DNA from: an uncultured Bacteroidia bacterium
GTDB lineage: Bacteria > Bacteroidota > Bacteroidia > Bacteroidales > F082
Direction of reading: 5' to 3'
Assembly (NCBI GenBank): GCA_902800965.1
Contig: CADCGK010000002.1
Location: 124,001-188,000, forward strand
DNA: 64,000 nucleotides
The position numbers and the translations under genes were made by a program. Shown one piece after another: positions 25,454-34,025 of the stretch (within the stretch, counting starts at the first letter, position 1; each line of letters starts with the position of its first letter). The notes beneath the pieces were generated by a model. The model was not told the origin of the DNA. It saw only the letters and a program-made list of their open reading frames with translations, and ran no database searches.

Positions 25454-27789
25454 CAGTTCATGACGAGGATTTTGGTGGCGAGGCGTTCCTTACCGTCCAA
25501 AGTGCTAACAAACACCAGATAAATGCCAGGCAGCACCTTTCGGCCATCCACCGTGGTGCAATCCCAAACTGCCTGTCCACCTTCAGCAACAAGTTGTGTC
25601 ACAAACGCTCCATCAACTGTTGTGATATTAACCAGGGCATCCTCAACCAAACCTTTTATTCCAACATAGCCACTATAACCAGGTCTAACTGGATTTGGAT
25701 AAACCACGACATCATTATTCGTCGGTCCTCCAGGCGTGGCCGAACCCCTGTATGACACAACTCCTTGATCAGTCCCGAAAAACACTTCCCCGTCTTCGTT
25801 GATTACCATGGTGTTAACTGAATTATCTAACAAAGGACTATTGTCAACATTAAAATGCAACAACTCCGTCTTGCAATCGGGAGTCAACTCATAGACCCCT
25901 GATTCAAGTCCGAACCATTTGTTATTATTTCCATCTATAGCGATACTCAACACCTTGATTTCATTAAAAAGCGGATCAGCGTTGGTGGTACCATCATTAC
26001 GCGGAACCAAAACCACACTGGCATCATAGTTCCCCGAATCAAAGATTTTTCGTGTATCTGAATAGTAGCAAGGTCCACTGTCAGTCCCGACCCAAACAGC
26101 ACCATTACGATCAACAACAAAACAATTAGCAGATGAGCCTGAAATACCACCGTGACCCGCAACACAACGCAAGGATTTCACTTGATCGTCAGCGGTGTTA
26201 TCCAGCGTCCGGTTATCATTAAATACAATAATCTTGTCATCACTGCCCGAACGGCGCAGAATCCACTTATAGTCATTGCCATCGATAATCATGTTTCCGA
26301 TGTCAATACCGCTGTTGGTACCGCCAAGATTATAAGCATGCCACTGACCATTTCTATCCATTACCGACAGAAGATTGTTAGCACCCGAGTTTGCCACCCA
26401 CAGATTACCATGGCTATCAAAAGCGAGACCACTGATCATGACGTAACGTTGGTCTTGAGTCCAAGCCTCCAACGAACTATTCGATGCATCATAACGCATG
26501 ACATATTTGTTGCTTTTGAATTTCAGCACGCCAGAGCCCCAAGTTCCGACATATGTGACAGTGGTGTCCATCGGGTCAGTCGCACAACAAATGAAATCAC
26601 TGATATTTTCATCTTCGAATTCAGGGATTGTCTTTCTGTTCAGGTTGGACCACCAATTACCGTCAAAATGGCAAACCCCATCTTTGGAATACAATTTAGA
26701 CCAGTTTGGAGCATGTCCACCAGTGGCAATCCAAACATGTTTTCCATAAGAGCTGAGTTCGAACACGCTCTTACTATATGGACCGTTAGGTTGGATTAAT
26801 TCATAATTAAAACTACTTCTGGCACTTATCATCCCTCGCAACCTGTCGCCAATCCAAAAAACATTTTCATCCATCACCACAGTGTTAGGATACAATGTTC
26901 CGCCACAAGCATAAATACGATCGACTTCATTAAGTGACTCGTCATACACAAAGACCTGATAATAGCCTGAAATCAACAGTCTGTTTCCACAAGCCCGCAT
27001 CTCGCGTTTATTGGTAACAAATGACTTATTGAAATATCCCCACTGATTGCCATCATAAACGAACAAAGTGTCCGCATCAAAAGTCTCGTCAGTATAGTTA
27101 AGAAACAATTTGCCTCCAAAAGCCTCCATTTCGTTATAACCGAGATGAGGATGAATCAATGAATTATCGAAGGACCAGGAAGAAAAATCTGCCAAATTGT
27201 TATTGTTCTCTTCAGCATAATACAGGCCGTCGGTAGTCGCAGCATAAATACGACCGTTGAAGAATGCAATGTCTGTAACATTCACCGCGGAGCCGTTTGA
27301 GCCAATATAATAGGTATCCTTGACTTCTTGCTTGCTCAAGTCAAAAACAACGATGCCGAAACCACAAGCGACATAAGCCATTCCTCCTTTGAACGCAACG
27401 TTGTTAATGGTTTTGTTCCCCAGGATGTTTTTATCCTTGATGTCACTCATATTATAGATATTCCCTTGTTTGTCAATCAGATCAATGTTGGCATTAGCAT
27501 AGGCAACCATAAGGATATCAAGGGTGGGATTACGACGGATGACAGAAATCCCAATATCTGACAAACCATTGATTTTATTCAATATTTGAATTGATCCGTC
27601 GTCCTTGTCGTATGTGAAAAGTTCGTAATTAGTGGCAGCATATACCTTAGAACCCAGTAACTCAACATCAATAACATTCCCATAAGGCATGTGAGTGCGC
27701 CAATTGCCAATGCCGACGCCCTCTTGAGCTGCTACATGGAAGCACAGTGAAACAAAGGTGATCAAAAAGAGTGATTTCAGGTGTTTCAT
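25453..27789 (-). CDS. porZ: Type IX secretion system protein PorZ
   Basis: 778 residues from the ATG at 27789, chosen because it begins a clean signal peptide (MKHLKSLFLITFVSLCFHVAAQ). Two seven-bladed propeller domains occupy about 25-690, opening with VGIGNWRTHMPYGNVIDVEL, the hallmark of PorZ. The C-terminus (about 700-778) is a T9SS-type sorting-like domain (VVVYPNPVRPGYSG ... LPGIYLVFV). In Porphyromonas, PorZ binds A-LPS at the cell surface and works in the PorU-PorV-PorQ-PorZ attachment complex that cleaves and anchors T9SS cargo. Its length (P. gingivalis PorZ is about 776) and position directly before recO agree. It implies an active type IX secretion system in this organism. Confidence 0.88.
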   Translation of the reverse strand: MKHLKSLFLITFVSLCFHVAAQEGVGIGNWRTHMPYGNVIDVELLGSKVYAATNYELFTYDKDDGSIQILNKINGLSDIGISVIRRNPTLDILMVAYANANIDLIDKQGNIYNMSDIKDKNILGNKTINNVAFKGGMAYVACGFGIVVFDLSKQEVKDTYYIGSNGSAVNVTDIAFFNGRIYAATTDGLYYAEENNNNLADFSSWSFDNSLIHPHLGYNEMEAFGGKLFLNYTDETFDADTLFVYDGNQWGYFNKSFVTNKREMRACGNRLLISGYYQVFVYDESLNEVDRIYACGGTLYPNTVVMDENVFWIGDRLRGMISARSSFNYELIQPNGPYSKSVFELSSYGKHVWIATGGHAPNWSKLYSKDGVCHFDGNWWSNLNRKTIPEFEDENISDFICCATDPMDTTVTYVGTWGSGVLKFKSNKYVMRYDASNSSLEAWTQDQRYVMISGLAFDSHGNLWVANSGANNLLSVMDRNGQWHAYNLGGTNSGIDIGNMIIDGNDYKWILRRSGSDDKIIVFNDNRTLDNTADDQVKSLRCVAGHGGISGSSANCFVVDRNGAVWVGTDSGPCYYSDTRKIFDSGNYDASVVLVPRNDGTTNADPLFNEIKVLSIAIDGNNNKWFGLESGVYELTPDCKTELLHFNVDNSPLLDNSVNTMVINEDGEVFFGTDQGVVSYRGSATPGGPTNNDVVVYPNPVRPGYSGYVGIKGLVEDALVNITTVDGAFVTQLVAEGGQAVWDCTTVDGRKVLPGIYLVFVSTLDGKERLATKILVMN

Positions 27790-27850
27790 ACCATACAGAT
27801 TTAAGAGTGTAAAAATACGACTTTTTTTGAAACAGCTGTGGGAAAAAGTG

Positions 27851-27858
27851 TATTTTTG
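27851..27858 (+). promoter_or_regulatory. -7 promoter box for tRNA-Arg
   Basis: TATTTTTG with a TTTG element 21 bases upstream, the full Bacteroidota -33/-7 arrangement, 14 bases before the tRNA 5' end. Confidence 0.65.
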
Positions 27859-27872
27859 CAGTCGGAACACTT

Positions 27873-27947
27873 GGCCCTATAGTTCAAGGGATAGAACGGA
27901 AGTTTCCTAAACTTTAAATCTAGGTTCGAGTCCTAGTGGGGCTACCA
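27873..27947 (+). tRNA. tRNA-Arg (anticodon CCU)
   Basis: Cloverleaf read directly: acceptor GGCCCTA/TGGGGCT (two G-T pairs), D-stem GTTC/GAAC, anticodon stem GAAGT/ACTTT with loop TTCCTAA giving anticodon CCT, T-stem CTAGG/CCTAG with loop TTCGAGT, and an encoded CCA end. It decodes AGG. It lies 88 bases from the stop of a tyrosine integrase gene, so its 3' end is the likely attachment site of the accessory island. Confidence 0.92.
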
Positions 27948-27950
27948 GGT

Positions 27951-27999
27951 AATCGCTATAACTAATTAGTTATCAATAAGTTATGGCGATTTTTGTTTT
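27951..27999 (+). terminator. Terminator of tRNA-Arg
   Basis: AATCGCTATAACT (27951-27963) pairs with AGTTATGGCGATT (27979-27991; one G-U) and runs into TTTTTGTTTT. It ends the tRNA transcript just past the CCA, inside the presumed integrated element. Confidence 0.75.
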
Positions 28000-28003
28000 A
28001 ACC

Positions 28004-28023
28004 TACTGAAACATTACTGAAAC
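28004..28023. repeat. Two direct TACTGAAAC repeats downstream of the integrase gene
   Basis: TACTGAAAC at 28004-28012 and again at 28015-28023, 11 bases apart, between the tRNA terminator and the integrase stop. The same 9-mer recurs as an inverted pair upstream of the gene. The spacing and placement suggest integrase arm-type binding sites. Confidence 0.55.
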
Positions 28024-28035
28024 AGTTGAACGGTG

Positions 28036-29421
28036 TCAGTTATTGCTGTTACGTTTACCTAGTCGTTCCATCAACAAGGACTCGACAACGCTATCCGGCA
28101 ACGCACGCAAAAGCTCCCTAACCTTTTCCAAGTCCGATTGGTCCTCAAACACTTTCCGTAATGCAGCATCATTTTGATCTGTATCAAAATCACCCATATA
28201 CCTTTCCGTGACAGCAACGCTACTCTGAGCAAGCAATTCCTTCACAGACAGATTATCAATACCTTTCATTTTTGCGGCCTTGGCAAACGAGTGTCGGCTT
28301 ATATGCATTGACAACTTCTTTGTGATACCTACATCAGCCGCCAATTGCTTAAGCGTTTTATTAATCAGAGCCGTCCTTGAAGTAACGCAAGCATCCATCT
28401 TTAGCTTGATTTCAGGCGGTAATGCGTCTCGATCCTCAAGTTGTAGCGCATGAGACCATTCCGATTCTTTAGGCATGAACGGGAATATATAATCCGATGG
28501 AACGGTGCTATCGCTGGGATACATATTCAAAATATCCAAAGCCTGTTTCACCAGAAGCAAATCACGAACTTTGTGGTTTTTCCCCATTTGATAATTTAAC
28601 CTACCATCAGAAGAGATGTTCAGCCAACGCAAATGCAAAATGTCCCGGACTCTAATTCCCGCACAATAATAGCTAAACATGAATGCATTCCGGCAATGCC
28701 ACTTCATACTTCCCTTGACCAAATCTAATTCAGCAAGATGTTCGATTTCTTCTTTAGTCAGCTTCTCCTTCACCGTCCTCTCTGAAGACATGGAGAACAA
28801 GTCAAACGGATTATCCTTAATGTGTCCCGATTTTTGGCCCTCTCTAACCAGTGTTCTAAACAATTTAAGCTGCGAGTGGACGGTGTTTGCCCCAAGGTTT
28901 CTACCTCCATCCCTTTCATTGCGTAACGACCGTAAATAGGTCTCGTATCGCTTTAGGAAGTCAAGACTAATATCGGCAAAGGTAATGTCGCCCATACCGC
29001 TATCCTTGGCATAAGCCTCCAATTTGTTGCAGAATCCAACCCAGCGCTTCCAATAAGGTATCCTGCCAGCCACATAGATCGATTGGGCATGTTGTCGCGC
29101 AAATTCAAGAAAAGACTCTGACTTCTCAAGCCCTTTTATCTTCTCCTTGATGCTGTATGGGGAGACGGCACCGGATTCCTTCATTTGGCGATACGTTTGT
29201 TCAGCCTTCGCCAGCTCTATTCTTAATGTCTCGTTGAGGATGGCGTAGTACGGATTGGAGGTGCGAACCTCTTGTTTTTTAGGATTCCACTCTGCCTTCG
29301 ACTCCAACGCAACAGAGGTCTTTATCCTTTTGCTTTTCCGATCTTGCGTGATTCGAATAAAGACGACGTACTTGCCCAACCTGTTCGGCTTGCTGTTCAG
29401 TTCCAAATTAAAAGTAACCAT
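28036..29421 (-). CDS. Tyrosine site-specific integrase
   Basis: 461 residues from the ATG at 29421, which follows a -7 box and begins the arm-type DNA-binding domain (VTFNLELNSKPNRLGKYVVF; IRITQDRKSKRIKTSVAL). A SAM-like core-binding domain follows at about 125-225, then the catalytic domain. Catalytic residues: Arg in CAGIRVRDILHLRW, the HxxR pair in HISRHSFAKA, and the nucleophile Tyr in VTERYMGDF. The family integrates Bacteroidota conjugative and mobilisable elements, often at tRNA genes. It lies directly beside tRNA-Arg and reads toward it, the standard position for the integrase of an element inserted there. Confidence 0.92.
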   Translation of the reverse strand: MVTFNLELNSKPNRLGKYVVFIRITQDRKSKRIKTSVALESKAEWNPKKQEVRTSNPYYAILNETLRIELAKAEQTYRQMKESGAVSPYSIKEKIKGLEKSESFLEFARQHAQSIYVAGRIPYWKRWVGFCNKLEAYAKDSGMGDITFADISLDFLKRYETYLRSLRNERDGGRNLGANTVHSQLKLFRTLVREGQKSGHIKDNPFDLFSMSSERTVKEKLTKEEIEHLAELDLVKGSMKWHCRNAFMFSYYCAGIRVRDILHLRWLNISSDGRLNYQMGKNHKVRDLLLVKQALDILNMYPSDSTVPSDYIFPFMPKESEWSHALQLEDRDALPPEIKLKMDACVTSRTALINKTLKQLAADVGITKKLSMHISRHSFAKAAKMKGIDNLSVKELLAQSSVAVTERYMGDFDTDQNDAALRKVFEDQSDLEKVRELLRALPDSVVESLLMERLGKRNSNN

Positions 29422-29442
29422 GATTATTTCGTTTTTTGGCGG

Positions 29443-29450
29443 CAAAAATA
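29443..29450 (-). promoter_or_regulatory. -7 promoter box for the integrase
   Basis: TATTTTTG on the minus strand, 21 bases upstream of the integrase start at 29421; it supports that start over a longer in-frame reading. Confidence 0.6.
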
Positions 29451-29456
29451 CGACAT

Positions 29457-29486
29457 GTTTCAGTAGTTCGCCACATTTACTGAAAC
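29457..29486. repeat. Inverted GTTTCAGTA/TACTGAAAC pair upstream of the integrase
   Basis: GTTTCAGTA (29457-29465) and TACTGAAAC (29478-29486) form a perfect 9-bp inverted repeat with a 12-base spacer just upstream of the integrase promoter. Together with the copies at 28004-28023 they flank the integrase gene. They may be arm sites, an autoregulatory operator, or both. Confidence 0.55.
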
Positions 29487-29695
29487 AAAACCCGTTCATT
29501 TAAGAGATTATCACAGAAATATACTTTTTAAATAATTGATAATCTGTTAAAAATAAAAATCTCAGAAAAACAAAGAAACCCACCAAATAAATGCCGAAGA
29601 GTTTTAATATTTCACCCAATCCTATCAATACACACATCCTTACGGCCACATTATGAGGAAACGTTAAAGAAGGTGTTGGAGTTATTAAAATCAGC
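29487..29695. other. AT-rich gap without recognisable gene
   Basis: Part of a gap of about 590 bases between the integrase and the next confident gene. This AT-rich part shows no convincing frame, RNA fold or repeat. The rest of the gap holds a tiny minus-strand ORF with a promoter, a possible DUF1294 remnant and the promoter of the next gene. Confidence 0.4.
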
Positions 29696-29818
29696 CTAAC
29701 CAATAGTCACCTCAAACGCCCGCTCCAACCTCGGAAGAACGGGTGAGAAACGGGTGCCTTCAACGATTTCAAACTCCGCCGTGAATTTCCTACGGCTTCT
29801 CGTTTTGGCGTTGTTCAT
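29696..29818 (-). CDS. Tiny basic ORF (40 aa) behind a good promoter
   Basis: The minus strand encodes 40 residues starting MNNAKTRSRRKFTAEFEIV. A TATCTTTG -7 box lies 20 bases upstream (29839-29846), the usual distance. The segment RRKFTAEF resembles the start of IS3-type OrfA transposase proteins, but the rest does not, so it may be a remnant or an unrelated small protein. No function is assigned. Confidence 0.3.
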   Translation of the reverse strand: MNNAKTRSRRKFTAEFEIVEGTRFSPVLPRLERAFEVTIG

Positions 29819-29838
29819 CTTGTCTTCTTTGTTTTTTG

Positions 29839-29846
29839 CAAAGATA
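29839..29846 (-). promoter_or_regulatory. -7 promoter box in front of the 40-aa ORF
   Basis: TATCTTTG on the minus strand, an exact TAnnTTTG match, 20 bases from the ATG of the tiny ORF. Confidence 0.45.
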
Positions 29847-29888
29847 ACCACTTTAACCTTTGGTCTAAATTTTAGGGAGCATTATACT

Positions 29889-29977
29889 ATGTCGGTGTTG
29901 CTGACGCTGGCGGTGATTGGCAGTAGCGCGCTGCTTGGTTGGAAATGAAGATGTGGCACCATAAGCATTCTGTCTAA
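29889..29977 (+). pseudogene. Possible DUF1294 gene remnant (frameshifted)
   Basis: One plus frame reads MSVLLTLAVIGSSALLGWK and stops; a shifted frame starting within its last codons continues MKMWHHKHSV. Joined, they resemble the conserved core of DUF1294 membrane proteins (LLtLallGGsiGallGm-x-x-FrHKT). The GC-rich codon use also differs from the AT-rich gene that follows. It looks like the decayed tail of a small membrane-protein gene. Confidence 0.35.
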
Positions 29978-29986
29978 AAAAAGATG

Positions 29987-29994
29987 TATTTTTG
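29987..29994 (+). promoter_or_regulatory. -7 promoter box for the AT-rich unknown gene
   Basis: TATTTTTG, exact TAnnTTTG, 21 bases before the ATG at 30016. A TTG at 29992 in the same frame overlaps this box and so is unlikely to be the start. Confidence 0.6.
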
Positions 29995-30015
29995 CTGTTA
30001 GAAAAAACGGCCAAA

Positions 30016-31530
30016 ATGATCACATCACTTTATAAAAACAGGTTTTTTGAAGGAGTTAATTTTGATTATATCTTAGCTCTCAGATATAATGATAATAGCA
30101 TAGAAAGATGCGAGATTCCAATTAACAAGAACAGCTGGTTAATTGATGATATTTATCGAATGGTTGATGATGATAAATATGAAGTCGATGATATTTATTA
30201 TGTTTTTAAGAATCGCTATAGAGATAGTGGCGATTTTGATTATTGTTTAGGACATCAATCCTTGCTTGATTATTATATTGACACAATAAGCTATCCGAGT
30301 TTTGATATTTCAGAATATAGAAAACAGGCTCAGAAATACAAAGACAGAATAGAATCAGCAAAGAGTGAAGCAACTAAGGAAATGTGTCTAAAAACATTCA
30401 AAAAATGGAATTTTACAAAGAAAAAGGAATTTATAAATGTTTGCCTCCCTTATATATTTGCCAGCAATTATCATAGCGCAATTGTAAAAAATCAAATAGA
30501 ACAAAATTATTTTATCTACTCCAATGAGACCCATGGGCGGTTTAGCTATTCAAAGAAAATCACAGAAGATATCGGCATTGAAATAAAAACAAATTTTTGC
30601 TATGGAGGTTCGAGCAGCCTTGTTGTAACAATATCGTATAAAGGAATATCTATTCTACCATATAGTTTATGGGTACGGTATTATTATGCCGGATTCAATG
30701 AGATTATCAGATGCACAAGGTCTTATTCACCAGACCGAAGAAACTGGGAAAACTGTATGGATTTTGTTGTTTGGTTTGTAAAGAAAGCCATGGAGGACCC
30801 TGAAGCATTTGTCAAAGAAACCATCCTTGATGAGGTGAAAATATTGATGGAAGGCATTGAAAAAGTATTTCATATATCTGATAACGAACTGAAATACTAT
30901 ATGAAGTTTGATAAAAACAACAAGGAATTACAGGACAAATACTATATTGGTATCAAATCAGCACGTGGTGCCAACAGCGATGAAATTGAACGTTATTCGA
31001 TCGCACCAGAGGAAGTGAAATTCGCTTTCCGCGTTGAAAAAATCACAGGAGCATTGCGTTTCATAAAAAGCTTAAGAGAGTTGCGCGAGATAGATTGCGA
31101 TTTTGAACAGGTTATCAATAGATTAAAAGAAATTAATGAATTGATGTACCCAGAATTACTCAATGCAATTCCACCAGTTAGAGATTATATTAAAGAACTT
31201 CAAGCCAAACTTAAACCTCTTGAGAAAAGATTAGATTTTGTAAGAAAGAGGCGTGAATACTATGAAGACAGATTGAATAAAAAATTGGATAAAGTTGATT
31301 TTGATAAAAGGAAAGAAGCAGAAGAATCCTTTATCAAGCACAATCCTCAATATATTAAATTTAATAATGAGTATATTGATCTGCTGGTTCAAACACGTGA
31401 TTTATATGATCGGATTGGAAACAGAGAGCGGTATCTCAAAAAGCTGGAAGATGCATTACACCTTGTGCTAATACATACAAATGCCGTGATTAAGTCAAAA
31501 GAGCAGATGTGCGAAGAGTCAAAACACTAA
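30016..31530 (+). CDS. Unknown AT-rich accessory protein
   Basis: 504 residues from the ATG at 30016. I recognise no family. Residues 1-110 are rich in Asp and Tyr (for example DDDKYEVDDIYYVF), and residues about 360-490 are strongly helical and Lys/Glu-rich, probably a coiled coil (VRDYIKELQAKLKPLEKRLD). No signal peptide or TM segment is seen, so it is probably cytoplasmic. Base composition is much more AT-rich than the chromosomal genes on either side of the island, pointing to recent transfer. It converges on the AlbA-domain gene with only one base between the two stop codons. Confidence 0.55.
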   Translation: MITSLYKNRFFEGVNFDYILALRYNDNSIERCEIPINKNSWLIDDIYRMVDDDKYEVDDIYYVFKNRYRDSGDFDYCLGHQSLLDYYIDTISYPSFDISEYRKQAQKYKDRIESAKSEATKEMCLKTFKKWNFTKKKEFINVCLPYIFASNYHSAIVKNQIEQNYFIYSNETHGRFSYSKKITEDIGIEIKTNFCYGGSSSLVVTISYKGISILPYSLWVRYYYAGFNEIIRCTRSYSPDRRNWENCMDFVVWFVKKAMEDPEAFVKETILDEVKILMEGIEKVFHISDNELKYYMKFDKNNKELQDKYYIGIKSARGANSDEIERYSIAPEEVKFAFRVEKITGALRFIKSLRELREIDCDFEQVINRLKEINELMYPELLNAIPPVRDYIKELQAKLKPLEKRLDFVRKRREYYEDRLNKKLDKVDFDKRKEAEESFIKHNPQYIKFNNEYIDLLVQTRDLYDRIGNRERYLKKLEDALHLVLIHTNAVIKSKEQMCEESKH

Positions 31531-31531
31531 T

Positions 31532-33871
31532 TCACGCGAGTTTGGCCGCTTTCTTTGTCTTTACTATGCTCATCAACCTATCATTCATTTCGCGAGTTTC
31601 GTTGTTGATTCTGATGAAAGCCTTGCCGTCAAATTCAACAATCCCTCCCATATACGGTTCAACCCTGATTGACACCACCTGATTACCGAACATTGGTTTT
31701 ATAATGAAATGGCTCAAAACATCAACGGGGAAATGTTTAGCTGCCTCGTCTTGAACGAAACGAATGTAGGTATCAAGCTCAGTCATCCGTAGGAACGACA
31801 TGTCACCCCCAATTCCACTCACATAACCCAGGTCTGTAACGCCAATATAGAGGGTGCCGCCACTTTCCGAATTGAGGAATCCGCACAAAACCCTGAAGAT
31901 GTTCTTTTCTTGAAGGGCGACATTGGGCTGCATGTCATTGTCGGGAGGATAAACGAAGGATGTCTTGAACTCTTGGTGAAGGTTCTCGATACCCAAATAA
32001 ACACCGTTCTCTTCGTCCAGGTTGGTTTCGTCCTGCGTCTCAAGTGACAAACTCTTTGTTATCTCACGCTTGATAATGTTCTTTGTAGCAGCCGGGATAA
32101 CGTCGCCGATGATATTGCAGGACTGTATCAACTTTGCTATCTTAATCAGAGTCTCATCATCGCTTTGTGAACTAATTCTTTCCAGCTCGCCTCCCATCTC
32201 TTCGTTATCATAAGCCTTCAATATTTTTACAATGTCACATCGCCTTTGGACGACCGTCATATTCTTGATGCAGTCATTAGGCTCCAGCTCTTCAATCTTA
32301 TCGTATTCGCCTTTTGCAAAGTTGATTAGTTGTTTTAGGAATGACATGATAAACCTGATATAACACCGATGCTCTTCCGACTCGATGAAGGTGGCCAAGA
32401 TCAGAGACACGCACAAGAGTTTGAAACGCTCGGTGGGATTGACTATTATCTTTTGGTACCGAATCATCATATTGAGCAAGTCCCGGATTACGGCGGCATT
32501 CATCATGGATTCCTTGGCTTCAGCTTCATCAGTGTCATCAACTATAAAATCAAATGCAGAAATGACCCTTTTTTTTGACAATTGAAAATCAAAGGGCATT
32601 GCTTCTCCACCATCCACTTCGCCATAAACATACCCGTAATACGAGCCCTCTGAAGCACTCAATACTCGAATCATTCCAAAGTCGTTCTGTTGAAAGTTAT
32701 CATCATAAGCCGTATGAACAGGAAAGCCGCTTTTTGTCAGCCAATCCATCTGCATTTCCCCGCGTTTATCCTTGTAAATCTTGGCAACTTTGGCTGGTTC
32801 AACCATACCAATATGTTCTTCTCCCTTGACAATATCCTCTATGACATACTCAATAAAACGATCCTTCATTGAGAAAGTCTTCTTTACAAAGCTTTCAAGC
32901 GTCACCTCAATAACCTGACCTTTTTGAAGGTATTTATAAAAATCTTCTTTGTAATAGTAAAGATAATTAGCTTCAGAGAAAACAATCACGCCCTCTATCA
33001 ACTCGTATTCGGGATCAACGCTTTTTACTTCTATTTTATCCCATGTGCGAGAAGTAATTTCTACAAGCAACTGGTCGCCATCAGAATAGAGTTTTTTGGG
33101 CTTTGCAATTGTGGGTTTCACCTTGCCTTGATCCTGAACGAAATTGAGCGTATATTTTTCAATTGCCTCGATGTTATCCTCTTCCGACTGTTTCAGTTTT
33201 GCACCTTTCAAAGTCAGTGTTTTGATTTTTCCTTCAACAGCCTCAAGCGAATCGACCATCTGAGACTTTTTCTTGTCAAATTCATCTATGTTTAACGGCG
33301 CTATGGCAAGTGCGTTCTCCCATAATGTTGCACACCCCTTCTTCTCGTATTCTACCTGTGCGGTTTTTAAGCTTCTAAACGTCTTTCCGTTGATGATTTT
33401 GTGCGATAATATGATGGGGTGAAAGTTGCAGATATCTTCCCAACCGAACAACAAAGATGGTTCCTCCTCGTAAATCACATTATCAATCATCAAACCCAAT
33501 AAATCGCCGCAAATGCCAGTGGGAACCAATAAGCTCAACGAATAGAGGAACGGCATATAGAGGCGCTTACGAGCAATCACATTGGTTTCGCTTCTCTCAA
33601 CCAATAAATATGCGCCAATCAGCCTGGTCTCAAAGCTCAGTTGGTTGGTGTCGTAATCGTTTGACTCGCTAAAACAAGCTGGCCTCGATTTCAGGGTTTT
33701 CAAGTACTCATCAATCCTCTTCCCAAGCAAATCGATGGTGCTTTGGTAGAACTCGTCTTCTTTATTGCCACCCTTAAGGTACTCCAAAACTTTCTCGAAG
33801 TTCTCGTCAATATATTCCGTTTTGATATCCAACCAGAGCGGGACTTTATGTTCACTTGTCATCATGAGCAA
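31532..33871 (-). CDS. AlbA_2/Schlafen-type DNA-binding domain protein
   Basis: 779 residues. Only the C-terminus (about 645-765) is recognisable: an AlbA_2 (Schlafen AAA_4-like) domain with GFLNSESGGTLYIGVTDLG, GIGGD and FDGKAFIRINNETREM. This domain is found in putative transcriptional regulators, in Schlafen-related nucleases and in several anti-phage proteins. The long N-terminal part (1-640) is unfamiliar; residues about 215-245 look coiled-coil. There is no ATPase motif and no DUF4325-like C-terminal helicase part. The start could also be the ATG at 33865 or 33862. A -7 box lies 21 bases upstream. Confidence 0.7.
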   Translation of the reverse strand: MLMMTSEHKVPLWLDIKTEYIDENFEKVLEYLKGGNKEDEFYQSTIDLLGKRIDEYLKTLKSRPACFSESNDYDTNQLSFETRLIGAYLLVERSETNVIARKRLYMPFLYSLSLLVPTGICGDLLGLMIDNVIYEEEPSLLFGWEDICNFHPIILSHKIINGKTFRSLKTAQVEYEKKGCATLWENALAIAPLNIDEFDKKKSQMVDSLEAVEGKIKTLTLKGAKLKQSEEDNIEAIEKYTLNFVQDQGKVKPTIAKPKKLYSDGDQLLVEITSRTWDKIEVKSVDPEYELIEGVIVFSEANYLYYYKEDFYKYLQKGQVIEVTLESFVKKTFSMKDRFIEYVIEDIVKGEEHIGMVEPAKVAKIYKDKRGEMQMDWLTKSGFPVHTAYDDNFQQNDFGMIRVLSASEGSYYGYVYGEVDGGEAMPFDFQLSKKRVISAFDFIVDDTDEAEAKESMMNAAVIRDLLNMMIRYQKIIVNPTERFKLLCVSLILATFIESEEHRCYIRFIMSFLKQLINFAKGEYDKIEELEPNDCIKNMTVVQRRCDIVKILKAYDNEEMGGELERISSQSDDETLIKIAKLIQSCNIIGDVIPAATKNIIKREITKSLSLETQDETNLDEENGVYLGIENLHQEFKTSFVYPPDNDMQPNVALQEKNIFRVLCGFLNSESGGTLYIGVTDLGYVSGIGGDMSFLRMTELDTYIRFVQDEAAKHFPVDVLSHFIIKPMFGNQVVSIRVEPYMGGIVEFDGKAFIRINNETREMNDRLMSIVKTKKAAKLA

Positions 33872-33891
33872 TATGGTTTAGTAGTTTTTGC

Positions 33892-33899
33892 AAAATTAC
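33892..33899 (-). promoter_or_regulatory. -7 promoter box for the AlbA-domain gene
   Basis: TAATTTTG on the minus strand, matching TAnnTTTG, 20-30 bases from the candidate ATGs. Confidence 0.5.
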
Positions 33900-33984
33900 T
33901 ATTTATTTTTCAGATGGAGTTGAATGCCTGAGGGTGAGATACGACCAGCAACTCTTTTAAGGGGCTATAAGAATAAATAATGAT

Positions 33985-33992
33985 TATCTTTG
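33985..33992 (+). promoter_or_regulatory. -7 promoter box for the deiminase-like gene
   Basis: TATCTTTG, exact TAnnTTTG, 33 bases before the ATG at 34026. Confidence 0.55.
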
Positions 33993-34025
33993 CCACAACG
34001 TAATTCATCTTAAATACTAAGAACA

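Noticed and set aside
28004..29486. TACTGAAAC repeats as a CRISPR array
   Set aside because: Only four short copies, in mixed orientation and around a gene; no regular spacers and no cas genes. No CRISPR array is seen anywhere in the window.
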